A stretch of DNA of 64,000 bases, taken from positions 28,174,661 to 28,238,660 of the forward strand of contig OY821748.1 in assembly GCA_963682055.1 (NCBI GenBank), read 5' to 3'. The notes beneath the pieces were generated by a model. The model saw only the letters and a program-made list of their open reading frames with translations. It did not search any database and was not told where the DNA came from. The position numbers and the translations under genes are program-made. This DNA comes from Primula veris (taxonomy: Eukaryota > Streptophyta > Magnoliopsida > Ericales > Primulaceae). Shown here one piece after another: positions 21,736 through 35,153 of this stretch (within the stretch, counting starts at the first letter, position 1; each line of letters starts with the position of its first letter).

Positions 21736-23713
21736 TAAATGCCAATAAGGTGCTGAGTCAGGTGCCACGACTTTGTGAATAGATAATTTTTAACGGATAA
21801 TGCGTGCCTAATGTAAAACTTGCAAAATTGGACTACTGATAAATGATAATATAAAAAACTCTTAACCTAAGCAAATTATTTGGCACCATTTGACATTTAC
21901 TGGACCATTTAATTTATAATTGTGGTCCCATAAACTCTCAATTGTTGGTTACGTGTGTAAAGTATATTTGATTTTTTATGCAGTTAAGCGACAAATCGTC
22001 GCCGATTAAAGTTGAATGTTCAAAATTTTATTTTACTAACACTCAATCAAGCTCATATGTCAACTCTACAATTTTTACATGTTTCATATTTTGTTAGAAA
22101 TATACTAAAAGACATACTTGTTTTTGGATTTATTTTTGATAATGTTTTAAATTGATCTATTTAATGAGAATAATATGAGCAATTGTTATTTATCATTATT
22201 GTTTAAATGACTAAATAAGTGTCTATTATCCTATTTAGTAGATGGTCTAATGTGTAGAGTACAATTTATACACGGAAGATTAGACTGTCGGTTCTAATAG
22301 AATATAAGTTATATGTTTACAACTTTAGATGGAAATGGACACACCATCAGTAGAGTTGTAGTACGTGATTTTAGTAGGCCTGTCTTGACTACAGGGAACG
22401 GATAAATTTCAACTCTATTTACTAGTGCACTTTGTGTGTATTAAACAGGACTATTACGAAATAATCATTTGGTGACTGGCTAGACAAAATGATTTTATAA
22501 CTCGTGATCATGGTTATTTTTTATACTCTTAATTGCTATATTTCTATTTAGGCATGTATGAATGTGTTTGTCATTTTAATTCATACATGTTGAGATTCGT
22601 AACGAGTCAATAAAGTTAATAAGTTGGATGACAACATTATTCGTATCAGTGTTTATTAGTAATAAAAGAAATCCACGACCCGTAAGGGATTGATGATACT
22701 CCCTTGAGGAAGCTTATAAGTTTTGTTCGTGTAAACCCTGCAGGTGGATTTATAATCCGACACGACAAATAAGTTAAGCGGACAGTATTAGGGATAATAC
22801 GTTTATTAAATAAGAAATCAGTCAGTGATTTAATTTAATAAATGAGTATCTGATTAATCTTTACGTGGGGAGATAATGAACATGTCTGACAATTGGAACG
22901 AATTAGATATTCGGATTATGATAGAGAGAACAGTCATGATCTTTAGTGGAATAAATCACGATTTAAATTGATTGTGTATATCTCGGTTTTTTTAAGGAGC
23001 TCTATCCTAATCAGTATACAAGTCACTACCTTATCCTATATATATCACTCCCATTTTCTTGGCAGAAAAAGTTTTTCATAACTATATTTCGAGATTGCCT
23101 AGAGAGAGAAAGAGTCCACCATCTTTCAAGAAGCAAGATGCTAGTTCAGGAATAAGCTAGAAGAGTTGAGGCGAATCTGTTCCATCACAGCCGTCATATG
23201 TTCCCTTCTGTTATTCGGTATGATCTAAACCTATACGGTAAAACAGGATTTAATTGATAATATACGTACATACTAAACCTAAGAATCTGGACACGTTTTT
23301 TCCGCTGTGCAAACTGATTTTCTATCAGTTTGCACATAGAAATATTACTTAATAATGTCATTTTTGACATTAATTAATAATTGTGGTCCCATAAACTCTT
23401 AATCGTTGGTTACGTGTAAAGTATATTTGATTTTTTATGCAGTTAAGCGACAAAACGTCGCCGATTAAAGTTGAATGTTCAAAAAAAAATATACTAACAC
23501 TCAACCAGGCTCATATGTCAACTCTACAAATTTGACATGTTTCATCTTTCCACATAGAAATATTACTTAATAATGTGATTTTTGACATTTATATTTCATT
23601 TTAGTCCCAAATAATAATGTGATTGATTATTGTCGATAACCGTATAAGAATTTATTATCTGTCTTATAAATTCTTTATTACCATCTTATAAACAGTCAAA
23701 TTGTTATTTAGTT
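21736..23713. other. Non-coding repeats; possible solo LTR between two direct repeats
   Basis: No gene is visible. A segment at 21915-22087 recurs at 23377-23545. The 1.29 kb between may hold a solo LTR: the sequence from about 22092 begins tgttag and the part near 23300-23327 (ttccgctgtgcaaactg) looks like the 3' end of a Copia LTR. I could not find matching target duplicates. Confidence 0.4.
21915..22087 (+). repeat. Direct repeat, copy 1 (copy 2 at 23377-23545)
   Basis: About 170 bp from taattgtggtcccataaac to acatgtttcat, with few differences between copies. A further 35-bp word (acatagaaatattacttaataatgt) occurs at 23334 and again at 23551, so copy 2 is itself in a partly tandem setting. 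Confidence 0.85.
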
Positions 23714-23718
23714 TTACA

Positions 23719-23960
23719 TGTTCGAAGTGACTTGTATTTAATTGTTCAGTTTCTAGATTACTGGTAGTATAGCTTGACTTGTTTATAGTGAAAGGACTTG
23801 TTTGTAAATAAATAAAACTAGACAGTTAGTTAGCTGCTGACTATATGTAATGCGACAGTTGTCATTTGCAAATTAGAGAAATATAATAAAAGAAACAATT
23901 TCTCTCTCTTCTTTCTGTTATTCGCTAATGGCGATTACTCTGAAATGATCTATTTTGATA
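23719..23960 (+). repeat. 5' LTR of Copia element 2
   Basis: 242 bp, begins tgttcgaagtg and ends ttttgata (CA in the other copy). It pairs with 28885-29126. Confidence 0.9.
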
Positions 23961-23972
23961 TGGTATCAGAGC
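23961..23972 (+). other. Primer binding site tggtatcagagc, with a second copy at 24177
   Basis: Complementary to the 3' end of initiator tRNA-Met, immediately after the LTR. The same word tggtatcagagc recurs about 216 bp downstream after atggattctaata. This suggests that a piece of another element's LTR end plus primer site was inserted or captured here. Confidence 0.85.
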
Positions 23973-24456
23973 GGGTCTAGCAATGTTGGGCTCATCTCCA
24001 CCCATTTAATATGTCCGCTCGTAGGACCCTTCAAATGTCGGGCCACGAGCGAGTAGTAGTATTGGAGTAATTATCCCACATCGTTTAGATAATAATCGAG
24101 CCTGTGGTTTATAAAAATATATCTATCATTACCATTACGAGGCCTTTTAATGGTAAAGGAATATGGATTCTAATATGGTATCAGAGCGATTTTAGCTCTT
24201 TTTCCTCTATGATTCCTCATATAATTGGTGAGATTGTTCTATATTTCCTTTATTATACCTAATTTTTGAAGAATTAGGTTTTTCTGTCACAGTTTTCTGG
24301 TACGAATTTGGGTATTTGAGTTCTGATTGAGTAATTGGGTTTTCTATATCAATAATTCGGGTACTTTTCGATATTTGGGAAGATAATAGCCGTGTTTTCT
24401 GATAATTTGGGTATTTCTCGTTGAAATTTGAGAATTTTCTGATAAATTCGGTTATA

Positions 24457-27400
24457 ATGGGTTGTTATGCTAATGTACTTAATAATACACCAATTGGATC
24501 AAGAAATGGTGCTTCTAGGTCACATGCTGAATTATGTGTTGATACTTATTATATTAATCCAAATGAAAACACTAGTGTTCGCCTTTTAGTTACCTTGTTA
24601 TCAGGGCCAAATTAATATGCTTGGAAGAGAGCAATGGAAATTGCTTTAGGAGCTAAAGCCAAATTAGGGCTTGTCACATGGAGGTTAATTTGTCCACTTG
24701 AAAATGATAGTATGTATAATTCTTAGCAAAGTTGTAACATGGTTGTATAGTCTTCGATATTGAATTCTGTGGTAGCTGATACTACCCAATCTATATTGTA
24801 TGAGAGTACAGCTAGTGGTTTGTGGGATATTCTGAATAAGAGGTTTTTACAAACAAATGAGTCTAGAATTTTTGAGTTGCAACAAGAAATACATGGGCTT
24901 ATTCAAGGGACATTATCCGTGACAGCATATTCTACTAAATTGGTGTTATTGTGGAGTGAATTGGAAATTCTAAATCCAGTGCCAAGGTGTAGTTGTGGTA
25001 TATTGAATACATGTGCTTGTAAGGTTGTTGAAGCAATAGTAGAGAGGGAACAAAGAATGGTTAAGATGCAATTTTTGATGGGGCTAAATGAGAACTACAG
25101 TGCTGTTATGGGACACATATTGATGACAAAACCCTTACCTAGCATCAATGAAATGTTTACCTTTGTTATGGGACACATATTGATGACAAAACCCTTACCT
25201 AGCATCAATGAAATGTTTACCTTGGCAGCAGAAGAGGAAAAACAGAAAAACCTATGACATTTGCAGCATTTCCTCCTCACAACAATGGGAGTTTTAGGCC
25301 AGGTTTTAGGGATAGTAGACCTATTATGCATTGCTCTCATTGTAATGGTATTGGACATACCAAGGAAAAGTGTTATAAACTGCATGGTTATCCCCCTGGA
25401 TGGAAGAAACAGTCTCATCAAAATAGCTCCATGGCTAATCAAGTTAGTGCAACCCCATTACATGGTGCAAGTGGTGTAGGAAATGTGATGAACTATGAAA
25501 GTAGCTCACAAAATATGCAAGATTCTGATTCTGTTAGTCAACAGCAGTTTCAACAATTTTGCAACTTTATGCAAAATCAATTTAAAAAGGAGAAATCCAC
25601 ACCCTCTGCAAGTGTGGGAGCTTATTCAAACATGGCATATACTGGTGTGTCATGTATATCTCTTAACTGCATCTGTTTCTCTCACAAGAATGCAATTAAT
25701 ATTCCTTGGATTTTAGACAGTGGAGCTATAGAACATATGGTGAATTCTTTATCTTATTTTAAGGATCAACCAAGAACTATAAATTCTGTTGTACATTTAC
25801 CTAATGGACAGTCAGCAATGGTTACTCATGTTGGGACTATGAAATTCTCTAGTGAATTGATGTGAGTGGATGTGTTATGTGTACCATCATTCACTTTTAA
25901 TCTCATCTCAGCCACTAAGCTTGCTAGGACACAAAGTTGCTTGATGTTCATGCCTCAATCTTGTATCATACAGGATCTGGTTGCAATGAAAATGATCGGG
26001 AAAGGTAGAAAATATAATGGTCTATACTATCTGGAGGAACCACAAGATACTTATATAGAAGTTATACAGAGTAGGAAAATAATATGTACTTCTGTAAATA
26101 GTTTTTCTTCTTCTAGTATATGGCATTTAAGACTAGGACACTCATCTCATACTTGTATGAATACTCTCAAAAATAGTATTTCTGGCCTTGTGGGAGATAC
26201 TTCTTTACCTTGTGATGTGTGACATCTAGCCAAACAACACAGAAAACCTTTTGTCAACAGTAGTATTCATACAAGTGATTGTTTTGAGTTACTTTATTGT
26301 GATATATGTGGACCATATCATATAGCTGCTATAGGTGGTTTTTACTACTTACTCACTATAGTAGATGATTTTAGTAGATGTACTTGTTTGTTTTTGTTGA
26401 AAAACAAGTCTGATGCAGAGGTTTCTTTGATATCTCTTTGTAATTTGGCTTGTCCTCAATATAATAAAAAGGTGAAAGTGATACACTCAGATAATGGTCT
26501 TGATTTTAATTTACATAGCTATTATCCTGAAAAGGGAATTATACATCGAAAGAGTTGTGTTGATACTGCACAACAAAATGGAGTGGTTGAAAGAAAGCAC
26601 CAGAACCTTCTTAATATTGCAAGGGCTCTAAGATTTCAATCTAAATTACCACTAAAATTCTGGGGAGAGTGTGTTATAGCTGCAGTTTTTCTCATTAATA
26701 GGTTATCTACACCTGTCTTGAAATACAAGACTCCCCATGAAATTCTACTGGGCAAGCCACCTCATTATCAACAATTGAAGGTATTTGATTCTCTTTGTTA
26801 TGCTTCTACATTAAAGAGAAATATAAGCAAGTTTGATAAATAAAAAAAATGCTAGAAAATGCGTTTTTGTTGGGTATCCTTTTGCTGTGAAAGGATACAA
26901 ATTATATGATCTTGACACTCATGAAATTTTTGTGTCCAGAGATGTGTTTTTTTATGAATCAGTCTTTACTCTTGCTAAACAAAGGAGTGAAGTAGAATCT
27001 CTTATTACACAAAGTTGTGTACCCACTTTTGTACCTGATAATTGTCATTTCCCATCACAAGTTGAGTATGTTGATGATTGTAACATACATTACCCTAGTG
27101 ATGGTTTTATTTCTGAGCCTGGTGGTAGCACTGATGTGTCAATCTTTCCCTCACCTATAGTTGATGAATCTTCTGTTATGCCTATTGAAAGGCCACAAAG
27201 GCAAAAGCAAGCTCCTAAAAATCTCATTGATTATCATTGCTATTCTAATATCTTATATCCATTAGCTTCTTATGATGGTCCTGATACTACTACACCAGCT
27301 TACCGAAAATTTTGTGCTTCTATTTCTGTTGTTTATGAAACTTCATCTTTTAAAGAGGCTAGCATCGATTCTAAGTGGGTGCAAGCCATGGAAGCAGAAA

Positions 27401-28877
27401 TACAAGCTCTAGAATTAAATAAAACTTTGGTGTTGACTGGATTACCTAAAGGAAATGCAACTATATGGTGTAAATGGGTATATAAAGTCAAGTTTAAGTC
27501 AGATGACAACATAGAAATGTAACAGGCCCGTTTTATGGCAAAGGGGTATACACAAAGAGAATGTTTAGATTATGAAGAAATTTTTTCTCCTGTAGCAAAG
27601 TTAACTACTGTAAGAGTGTTATTGGCATTGGCTTCTAGCAAAGGGTGGTTTATTGCTCAATTAGATGATAACAATGTATTTTTACATGGTGATTTGAGTG
27701 AATAAGTCTACATGGTTTTCCCTTCTGGATTTCTGAATACAAGTGATTCAAGAGTATGTCACTTGAAGAAGTCTTTATATATCCTCAAACAAGCAAGTAG
27801 GCAATGGTACTGTAAGCTCTCTTCTTGTTTAATAGCTTATGGTTTTACTCAATCTATCTCAGATACTTCTTTATTTACTTTGCACTGTGGTGATCAGTTC
27901 TTGATATTATTGGTCTACGTGGATGACATTATATTAGCTGGAAACGATATTCTTCTAATTAATTAGGTAAAAGGGTTTCTAGATGATAAATTCCGTATTA
28001 AAGACCTAAGAGCACTCAAATATTTTTTGCGTTTAGAGGTGGTTAGGAACTCAACTGATTTGACAGTGTGTCAGAGAAAATATGCCTTAAACTTGCTAGA
28101 AGAAACTGGTTATTCTGGGTGTAAACCAGTTGCTTTTTCCATGGACACCACTTTGAAACTTAGTGTGGAAGCTGAAGATCCATTACCAGATGCCGCTTTG
28201 TACAGAAAATTGAATGGCAAATTGCTATATTTGACTATAACAAGACCAGACATTTCATATGCACTGCATTACATTGTCTTGGTCAGTTTATTGCTAAGCC
28301 TTTCCAATCACATTTACAAGGATCCTATAGGGTCCTGAGGTACATAAAAGGTGCACCATCTCAAGGGCTTTTCTATCCTGCTAACACAGGTTGTGAGCTA
28401 AAGGGTTTTTGTGACTCAGATTGGGGGGCTTGTGTTGATTCTATGCGCTCTGTAACAGGGTTATGCATTTTCCTTGGTGGATCTTTGGTCTCTTGAAAAA
28501 GTAAGAAACAACAAGTTGTGTCACGTAGCTCCATAAAGGCAGAGTATAGGGCCTTAGCCTCTACCACTTGTGAAGTGATTTGGTCGTTACAATTGCTTAA
28601 AGATATGAGAATTAATCACAAGGGTCCAGTCTGTTTGTATAGTGATAGCAAGTCTGGTTTAGCACTTGCTTCTAATCCTGTTAACCATGAACGTACAAAG
28701 CATATTGAGATCGATTGTCAGTTTATAAGGGAAAAGTTTCAGGCCAAAGTGATTCATACTATGCATATTTATACTGGTCATCAACTGGCACATGTTTTTA
28801 CTAAGTCTTTGGGAGCTAATCAGTTTAAATATCTCATCTCCAAGCTGGGCATTCACAATGTTCATGCTTCACCTTGA
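24457..28877 (+). pseudogene. Copia gag-pol polyprotein (broken)
   Basis: Parts in order: gag (UBN2-like region near 24780-25240), a zinc knuckle CSHCNGIGHTKEKC (25342), aspartic protease ILDSGAIEHM (25710), pre-integrase zinc finger ending in HLRLGHSS, and integrase with D in CDICGPYH (26300), D in IHSDNG (26490) and E in GVVERKHQN (26580). Next come reverse transcriptase with YVDD (LLVYVDDIILAG, 27918), RNase H with the KAEYRALAS word and the terminal HVFTKSL region. In-frame stops lie at about 24613, 24724, 25863, 26220, 26840, 27520, 27703 and 27964, with frame changes near 25250, 26840 and 28330. No functional protein is expected. The start at 24457 is the first plausible ATG in the gag frame. 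Confidence 0.85.
25105..25224 (+). repeat. 60-bp tandem duplication in gag
   Basis: Two nearly identical 60-bp units (gttatgggacacatattgat...aatgtttacctt) keep the frame and double a 20-residue stretch. Confidence 0.95.
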
Positions 28878-28884
28878 GGGGGCA

Positions 28885-29126
28885 TGTTGCAAGTGACTTG
28901 TACTTACTTGTTCAGTTTCTAAATTACTGATAGTATAGCTTGCCTTGTTCATAGTGAAAGGACTTGTTTATAAATAGATGAAACTAGACAATTAGTTAGC
29001 TGCTGACTATATGTAATGCGACAGTTGTCATTTGCAGATTAGAGAAAGATAATAAAAGAAACACTTTCTCTCTCTTTTTTATGTTATTCGCTAATGGCGA
29101 TTACTCTGAGATGATCTATTTTGACA
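28885..29126 (+). repeat. 3' LTR of Copia element 2
   Basis: 242 bp, preceded by the purine tract and followed by the target duplicate ttaca. Confidence 0.9.
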
Positions 29127-29131
29127 TTACA

Positions 29132-29551
29132 AAAACGGAATTTTGGTTTCTCATGAATAACTTTTTTTTAGCAACAGGATCATCGCTCATTATTATTAAT
29201 AATAATAACGTGTGCTAGTATATAGTTCAATTAGGCCAGGGAACAAGTTCCGGATCACCTGTACGGCGAAACAAAGAGAGGAAATCGATGATGGTGGAGA
29301 ACGACCGTCTAATTTATCAAGTTCCATTTTCACAGGCATATTCTGGTGACACTTGAAAGTGAAAAACTCTATCTTTCTTATTAGATATTTTATCTTTTGT
29401 GTATCAGATTAGAAGAAATACCATAATAAAATTCAACAAAATCATGTCAGCAAAATCAAAATGGTCGTAATTAATGTTTGATCATCAATGATTTAAAACA
29501 GAATATTAGGTAGTATGTTCAGGTTCACCATGCACATCCAACTTTTTGGTG
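29132..29551. other. Upstream region of the asparagine synthetase gene
   Basis: AT-rich and non-coding. The Copia 2 insertion ends about 420 bp before the TATA box, so the element may have displaced distal promoter DNA. Confidence 0.6.
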
Positions 29552-29565
29552 TATAAATACGTGTC
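29552..29565 (+). promoter_or_regulatory. TATA box and adjoining ACGTGTC element of the asparagine synthetase gene
   Basis: tataaata at 29552-29559 is followed at once by acgtgtc, an ABRE/G-box-like core. A transcription start about 30 bp downstream would give a 5' leader of roughly 215 nt. A second tacgtgtta lies near 29616. ACGT cores are bound by bZIP factors, and plant asparagine synthetase genes are known bZIP targets under sugar starvation and darkness; a link here is inference. Confidence 0.55.
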
Positions 29566-29801
29566 ACATAGCATGAACTTTTATTCATTCAAAACAAACA
29601 TTTTGGTGACATAATACGTGTTATCTTACCCGAATATATCTCTCTACCCTCTCTTCTTCATGATCAACAAATATTGTCCAAATTTCTAATCTTATTATTT
29701 GCACTTGTCCTTTTTGGATATCATACAGGCCTAGCTTTTGTTCCCTTCCCATATATATATTTGCATTCTCATTAAGATATTTTTAATAAACCACAATAAA
29801 A

Positions 29802-32800
29802 ATGTGTGGAATTCTAGCAGTTTTGGGTTGTTCTGATGACTCCCAGGCCAAGAGAAACCGTATCCTTGAACTTTCCCGCAGGCAATTTCTTTTCTTAATT
29901 GTTCTATTTATTTAAACTTCCATACACTATGAATTTATGATCACTTTGAACATATATGAGGAATAATATTATAACTGATAAACGTAATCTTACAGAAAAC
30001 TCATGAAAGTACATATACAATAACGCAATGGAACTAATATAATCCCGTCCATATTCTGGCCTAAGCGTCGGCGCGCAAGTTTGTTGAATAGTGAAACTGT
30101 ATGTCTGTATATAGCCATGACATTTGTATATTTAATATTTTCATTTTTTTTTGTTGCATTATGGCATACATGTGAAAGTGGATGTGTAGGAACTTGAAAC
30201 AATTTGCAGTTTATAGCATCATTAATTGTTACTAACCTCCAATTTGCATATAGAAAAAAAAAACTTGATTAAAGCTTAATCTAGAGTATTACCAGTTGAT
30301 TTTGTACAATTAAATAAAACTGTGAATATCTACTGTTTAGTCCATACCATCCCTATGCCGGTCCCTAGGGTTCCGGAGCTCTTTTACACATAAGTCGCAC
30401 AATATTTTGGGTGTCCTTTTAACTTTGTTAGAAAAAATTCATAGCATACATGAAAATAAAATTCATTTAAAAGTTACAAAATCCCCACTTTGTCGTTTTA
30501 TAAGAAAATATTGTATTAAAAAATATACTCTCAAAGAAAATGGATTATTCTTGTTATTTTCAGGGGGAAGAAATCCATTTTTATTTTACTTTTAATTTGC
30601 ATCTAAATTGGACTGATTTGGATAGTTCAGTGCCTAAATTGAGAAACCTGCGCTTAAGGTGCGTGCTTAGCTGGTTTGGGTTGCACTTAATTAGGCGCCT
30701 AAAAGTTTGCAGAGGATAACATAGTAGTTGTGTTTGTTGAACCATATGGCCTTAGTATTTCACTTTTCAAGTAGAATTTGTGTATTGAGTTTTTTTTTAA
30801 TAAATTGTTTATTTAAGTACGATTATTTGTTTACCCAGTAAAATATTGGAGTGAAGTATACTTTTTTAAGTACAGAATTTGGAGAAGGGCATATTCTGTT
30901 GGATCCTTGATTAATGATTACATGTTATAAATAGAAGTATTTTTCTTTTGAGAATATAGCCTTATTTAGGCAGAAATCTCGCAATTCTAATCTAATCGAG
31001 AATAGTAGTAATTATTTCAGAAAAAGTTCCCGGTGTTAAACATCGTTGGTCCATTTCTCTAAAGAAAAACAATGTGATGTTTAAGTTGAAACTCATTTTG
31101 TTTCATGTGTTAATTATTAGGTTGAAGCACCGTGGTCCCGACTGGAGCGGGATACATCACCACAGAGACTTTTATCTAGCACATCAACGTTTAGCTATCG
31201 TGGACCCCGCCTCGGGTGATCAACCTCTTTTCAATGAGGACAAAAAGATTGTTGTCACGGTGTGTTAACACAGTGCTGGTTTAATTAATTTTCTCAAATT
31301 ATGTTGCGTTTTGTTTGTACTTTGTACTAATAAATCATTTCAATGCTTTCTTTATTTCTTGAATATTAGGTGAATGGAGAGATATACAACCACGAACAAC
31401 TGCGCAATAGTTTACCCCATCACAAGTTCCGAACTGGGAGCGATTGTGAGGTTATTGCACATCTGGTAAGCATTAACCTCTTATGGTTTTATAGTTAAAA
31501 TTTGAGTTTTACCAATAACCATAGACAAAACATGCAATAAACTTAATATATCATCGTCGGTCTTCACGAGCATACAATTTGACAAGTTCTAACGGAAACT
31601 TTGTATATAGGCTCCCCTTACCGGACCACTCTGTTTTTTCCACATGGACTAAATTTAATTATTATGGCTAAATATTGAACATAATCCCCAACTTACCTAT
31701 TTTATATTCTTCACAAAAGTTATTCAGCTCTAGTCATTAGATCTGCTGGATAAATTACAGAACTACGAAAATTTATCACTTCTATCATACACTAAATAAA
31801 CGAGATGGAATTGAATTCAGAAAGTATCATAACAGAAACCTAGCCAACCTTCTTAGGAACGGAGTATCTACTTGGTTTTTTAGTGAGTCCTGATTCTATA
31901 CTTACTTAGTAGTAATGATGCAAATATTAAGGAATCCTTTGTTTAAGTTAGTTCGATGGTTCGCTGTATATTAGATGAGATTATTCATTTATTAGTAATT
32001 AAAATTGTGCAGTGAAAGCTCAATAGATTTTCTAACACATGTTCTTCTTGACATGCAAACTTCAATTATTCACCTTTTACTGTGTTGTCAACTCTGCAGA
32101 CATATATTCCTTCGGTCTAATGGCCTAACGGTATCCTGCGCAAATTGCATTCTATACCTTGTATAGTAAGAAATGAAATATGATTAATATTAAAAAACAC
32201 TTTTTTAAAACCAAAGGCAAAGGTGTAAAGTCCGGCTTTCATGTTTCCCTATAAAGTTGCAGGGTTTATTAATCATTTCACACATTCTCATCAATTTGTG
32301 CCAAGATTTTATTTCAGTTAATTGTCATTTTCTCAAAAACCTTTACAGCCGCAAAAGTGTGTAAATTATGGGAAAAAATTAATATTGTATTGACGTTTTC
32401 ATCTCAAATTCTTGTGTTAGTACGAAGAGTATGGAGAAGAATTTGTTGGCATGTTGGACGGGATGTTCTCTTTTGTGTTACTCGACACCCGTAATAACAC
32501 CTTCCTCGCAGCCCGTGATGCCATCGGTATCACATCCCTCTACATTGGCTGGGGACTTGACGGTAACTTCTATATTTATAAACTATCAACAATTTGATCA
32601 TGTTAACATCATATTTCGTAGTTTTGATTTTGTTTTGCTTTTTTCTTGTTAGGCTCTGTTTGGATTTCATCGGAACTGAAAGGACTGCATGATGATTGTG
32701 AAAATTTTGAGGCTTTTCCACCTGGTCATTTGTACTCGAGCAAACAAGGGGGATTACGAAGATGGTATAATCCTAATTGGTTTTCTGAAATTGTTCCTTC

Positions 32801-35153
32801 GACCCCCTATGACCCCATGGTCCTAAGGCTTGCATTCGAAAAAGTGAGATTCTATCATTTTTCATTTTCTATCAAAGCCAAGAAGAATGATTACTTATCA
32901 GTGCCTTGTTTGGTTGAGATTTTAAGCTCTCTTTTGATTAAAACCTAGACTACATTTGGTTCACCAACTAAGTTTTTAGGGATTTCTCATTTGGAAAAGA
33001 TAGAAGTTTAATGGTAAATGCACACGGCTTTTTTATGACTTAAATAACCAAAGTATTTGCTTAAAACCCACAACCAAACAAGCCCCAAGGTTATTCTCTA
33101 TGTGCTGAGTCTCTATTCAGGACTTTTTTATTGTCTAAATGCGAATGAATTTTGCTAAAGTTATTGTGTGTCGATTTTGTTTACTTTTGGCAGGCAGTGA
33201 TAAAGAGGTTAATGACCGATGTGCCCTTTGGAGTTCTTTTATCTGGAGGGTTGGATTCGTCTTTGGTGGCTTCGGTCACAGCCAGACACTTGTCCAAGAC
33301 CAAGGCTGCCAAGCAATGGGGTGCACAACTTCATTCCTTTTGTGTCGGCCTAGAGGTAAATCTTTTTTCTACTTTCGATAATTTAGAGAAGTAACACCTT
33401 GTTGAGTTTTAATTGAATAAAGAATTGTCCTTAGACCAAGTTTTGTCGCTTTTCCAACAGGGCTCACCGGACCTGAAGGCTGCAAGAGAAGTTGCTGATT
33501 ATTTGGGTACGGTTCACCATGAGTTTTACTTCACCGTTCAGGTTTGTTACCAGTAAAACTTAGTTCTTGCTTAAGCTAAAGTTCTTGGTTCTTTTTATCA
33601 AGTTGGTATTAAATATTATTCTGAAAATCAATTACTAGGATGGGATTGATGCCATTGAAGACGTAATTTACCACATAGAAACATATGATGTGACGACAAT
33701 AAGGGCAAGCACCCCAATGTTTCTCATGTCTCGAAAGATTAAATCGCTTGGAGTGAAAATGGTCCTTTCTGGTGAAGGAGCGGATGAGATTTTCGGTGGT
33801 TATCTCTACTTCCACAAAGCACCCAACAAACAGGAATTTCACCAGGAGACTTGTAGAAAGGTAAAAATAGAAAATAAAATAAAATGAGGCATTAATATTT
33901 TAAGCTATTGCATCGAAAAGTGGCTGATATTTTGTATTTTTTCGTTGCATAGATAAAAGCCCTCCATCAGTATGATTGTTTGAGGGCTAACAAATCCACA
34001 TCTGCATGGGGACTTGAGGCTCGGGTCCCTTTCTTGGATAAAGAATTTATTGATGTTGCAATGAGCATCGACCCTGAGTGGAAAATGGTAAGGGTAGACT
34101 TGAGATGATTTTTTCTGCCAAAGTACCTTATTCGACATAATAATAATATGAAATTTCCTTATTTATCACCAATATGATGTTTTAGATTAACCCAGAAAAA
34201 GAGCGTATTGAGAAATGGGTTTTGAGGAAGGCTTTTGACGACGAGAACCACCCCTATTTACCGAAGGTATATTTTAATTCAAGATAATCGCTTACATTTT
34301 ACTTCTGTTATATGTAACTAAACGACGAGCCTGGTTTGATCCTCGTTGCAGCATATCCTATATAGGCAAAAAGAGCAGTTTAGCGACGGTGTTGGATACA
34401 GCTGGATTGATGGGTTGAAAGCTCATGCCGAAGAACATGTAAGTATTATTTGTTATTTTCACAATTTGTTGATTTTACCTATTTGTTATTTCGGACCAAC
34501 TTATGATCTTATCGGACTGTGTTCTCTTACTGCTAATTGTGAATTATAGGTCACTGATAACATGATGTTTAATGCTGCAAATATCTTCCGTCATAACACT
34601 CCGACAACCAAGGAAGCCTATTATTATCGTATGATCTTTGGCAGGTTCTTCCCTCAGGTAAATTCTAACTGAATCAATCAGCACTTTACAAAGAATTTAT
34701 TTTTCTTTCCGTATCACTATGATGGCACTATCCGCAATTATTGAAAGTCTAAAGAGTCGCATTCTATTTTGAGTACGTATCATTCTATAATCTATATACA
34801 ATTTCCGCATCCCTCCCGAACATTTCTTACAAATGGTGACTAGATTTCGATTATTGCACGTTCTTTTTTTCCTATTTTAGTTACCCCAGTATTAATAAAC
34901 CAAATTGGATGTGTAGAATTCGGCAATGCTGACGGTTCCAGGAGGTGCGAGTATAGCATGTAGCACTGCTAAAGCAATTGAATGGGACGCTTCTTGGTCC
35001 AAAAACCTCGATCCATCAGGGAGAGCTGCACTTGGTGTGCATCTTTCCGCCTATCAGCACCAGCAACCAAAACAGCGATTGCCTACAACTATTATTGCTA
35101 ACAAGGCATCAACTTTAGTGAATACCATTCCACAAGTCACAGCCATGAGCTAA
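29802..35153 (+). CDS. ASN: Asparagine synthetase [glutamine-hydrolysing], 13 exons, intact
   Basis: Converts aspartate, glutamine and ATP to asparagine and glutamate in the cytosol; asparagine carries stored and transported nitrogen in plants. Exons: 29802-29881, 31121-31259, 31370-31465, 32421-32562, 32653-32843, 33194-33355, 33461-33541, 33639-33860, 33953-34087, 34186-34266, 34352-34438, 34550-34657, 34917-35153. They join to 586 codons plus stop, the usual plant length. The start is fixed by MCGI: Cys2 is the glutaminase nucleophile once Met is removed. The N-terminal class-II glutaminase domain spans residues 2 to about 200 ([22 protein letters not shown]). The synthetase domain carries the ATP loop SGGLDS at 233-238 and [12 protein letters not shown]. 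The tail [12 protein letters not shown] is well kept. Intron 1 (1,239 bp) begins GC, not GT. No frameshift or stop was found. Whether it belongs to class I or II I cannot tell. Confidence 0.97.

Larger units (their letters stand above)
23719..29126 (+). mobile_element. Copia-type LTR retrotransposon 2
   Basis: 242-bp LTRs lie at 23719-23960 and 28885-29126. The 5-bp target duplication ttaca lies at 23714-23718 and 29127-29131. The primer site tggtatcagagc (initiator tRNA-Met type) directly follows the 5' LTR, and a purine tract (ttgagggggca) precedes the 3' LTR. The interior encodes gag, protease, integrase, reverse transcriptase and RNase H in Copia order. The LTRs differ at about 19 of 242 positions (8%), so this is the oldest of the three LTR elements. 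Confidence 0.95.
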
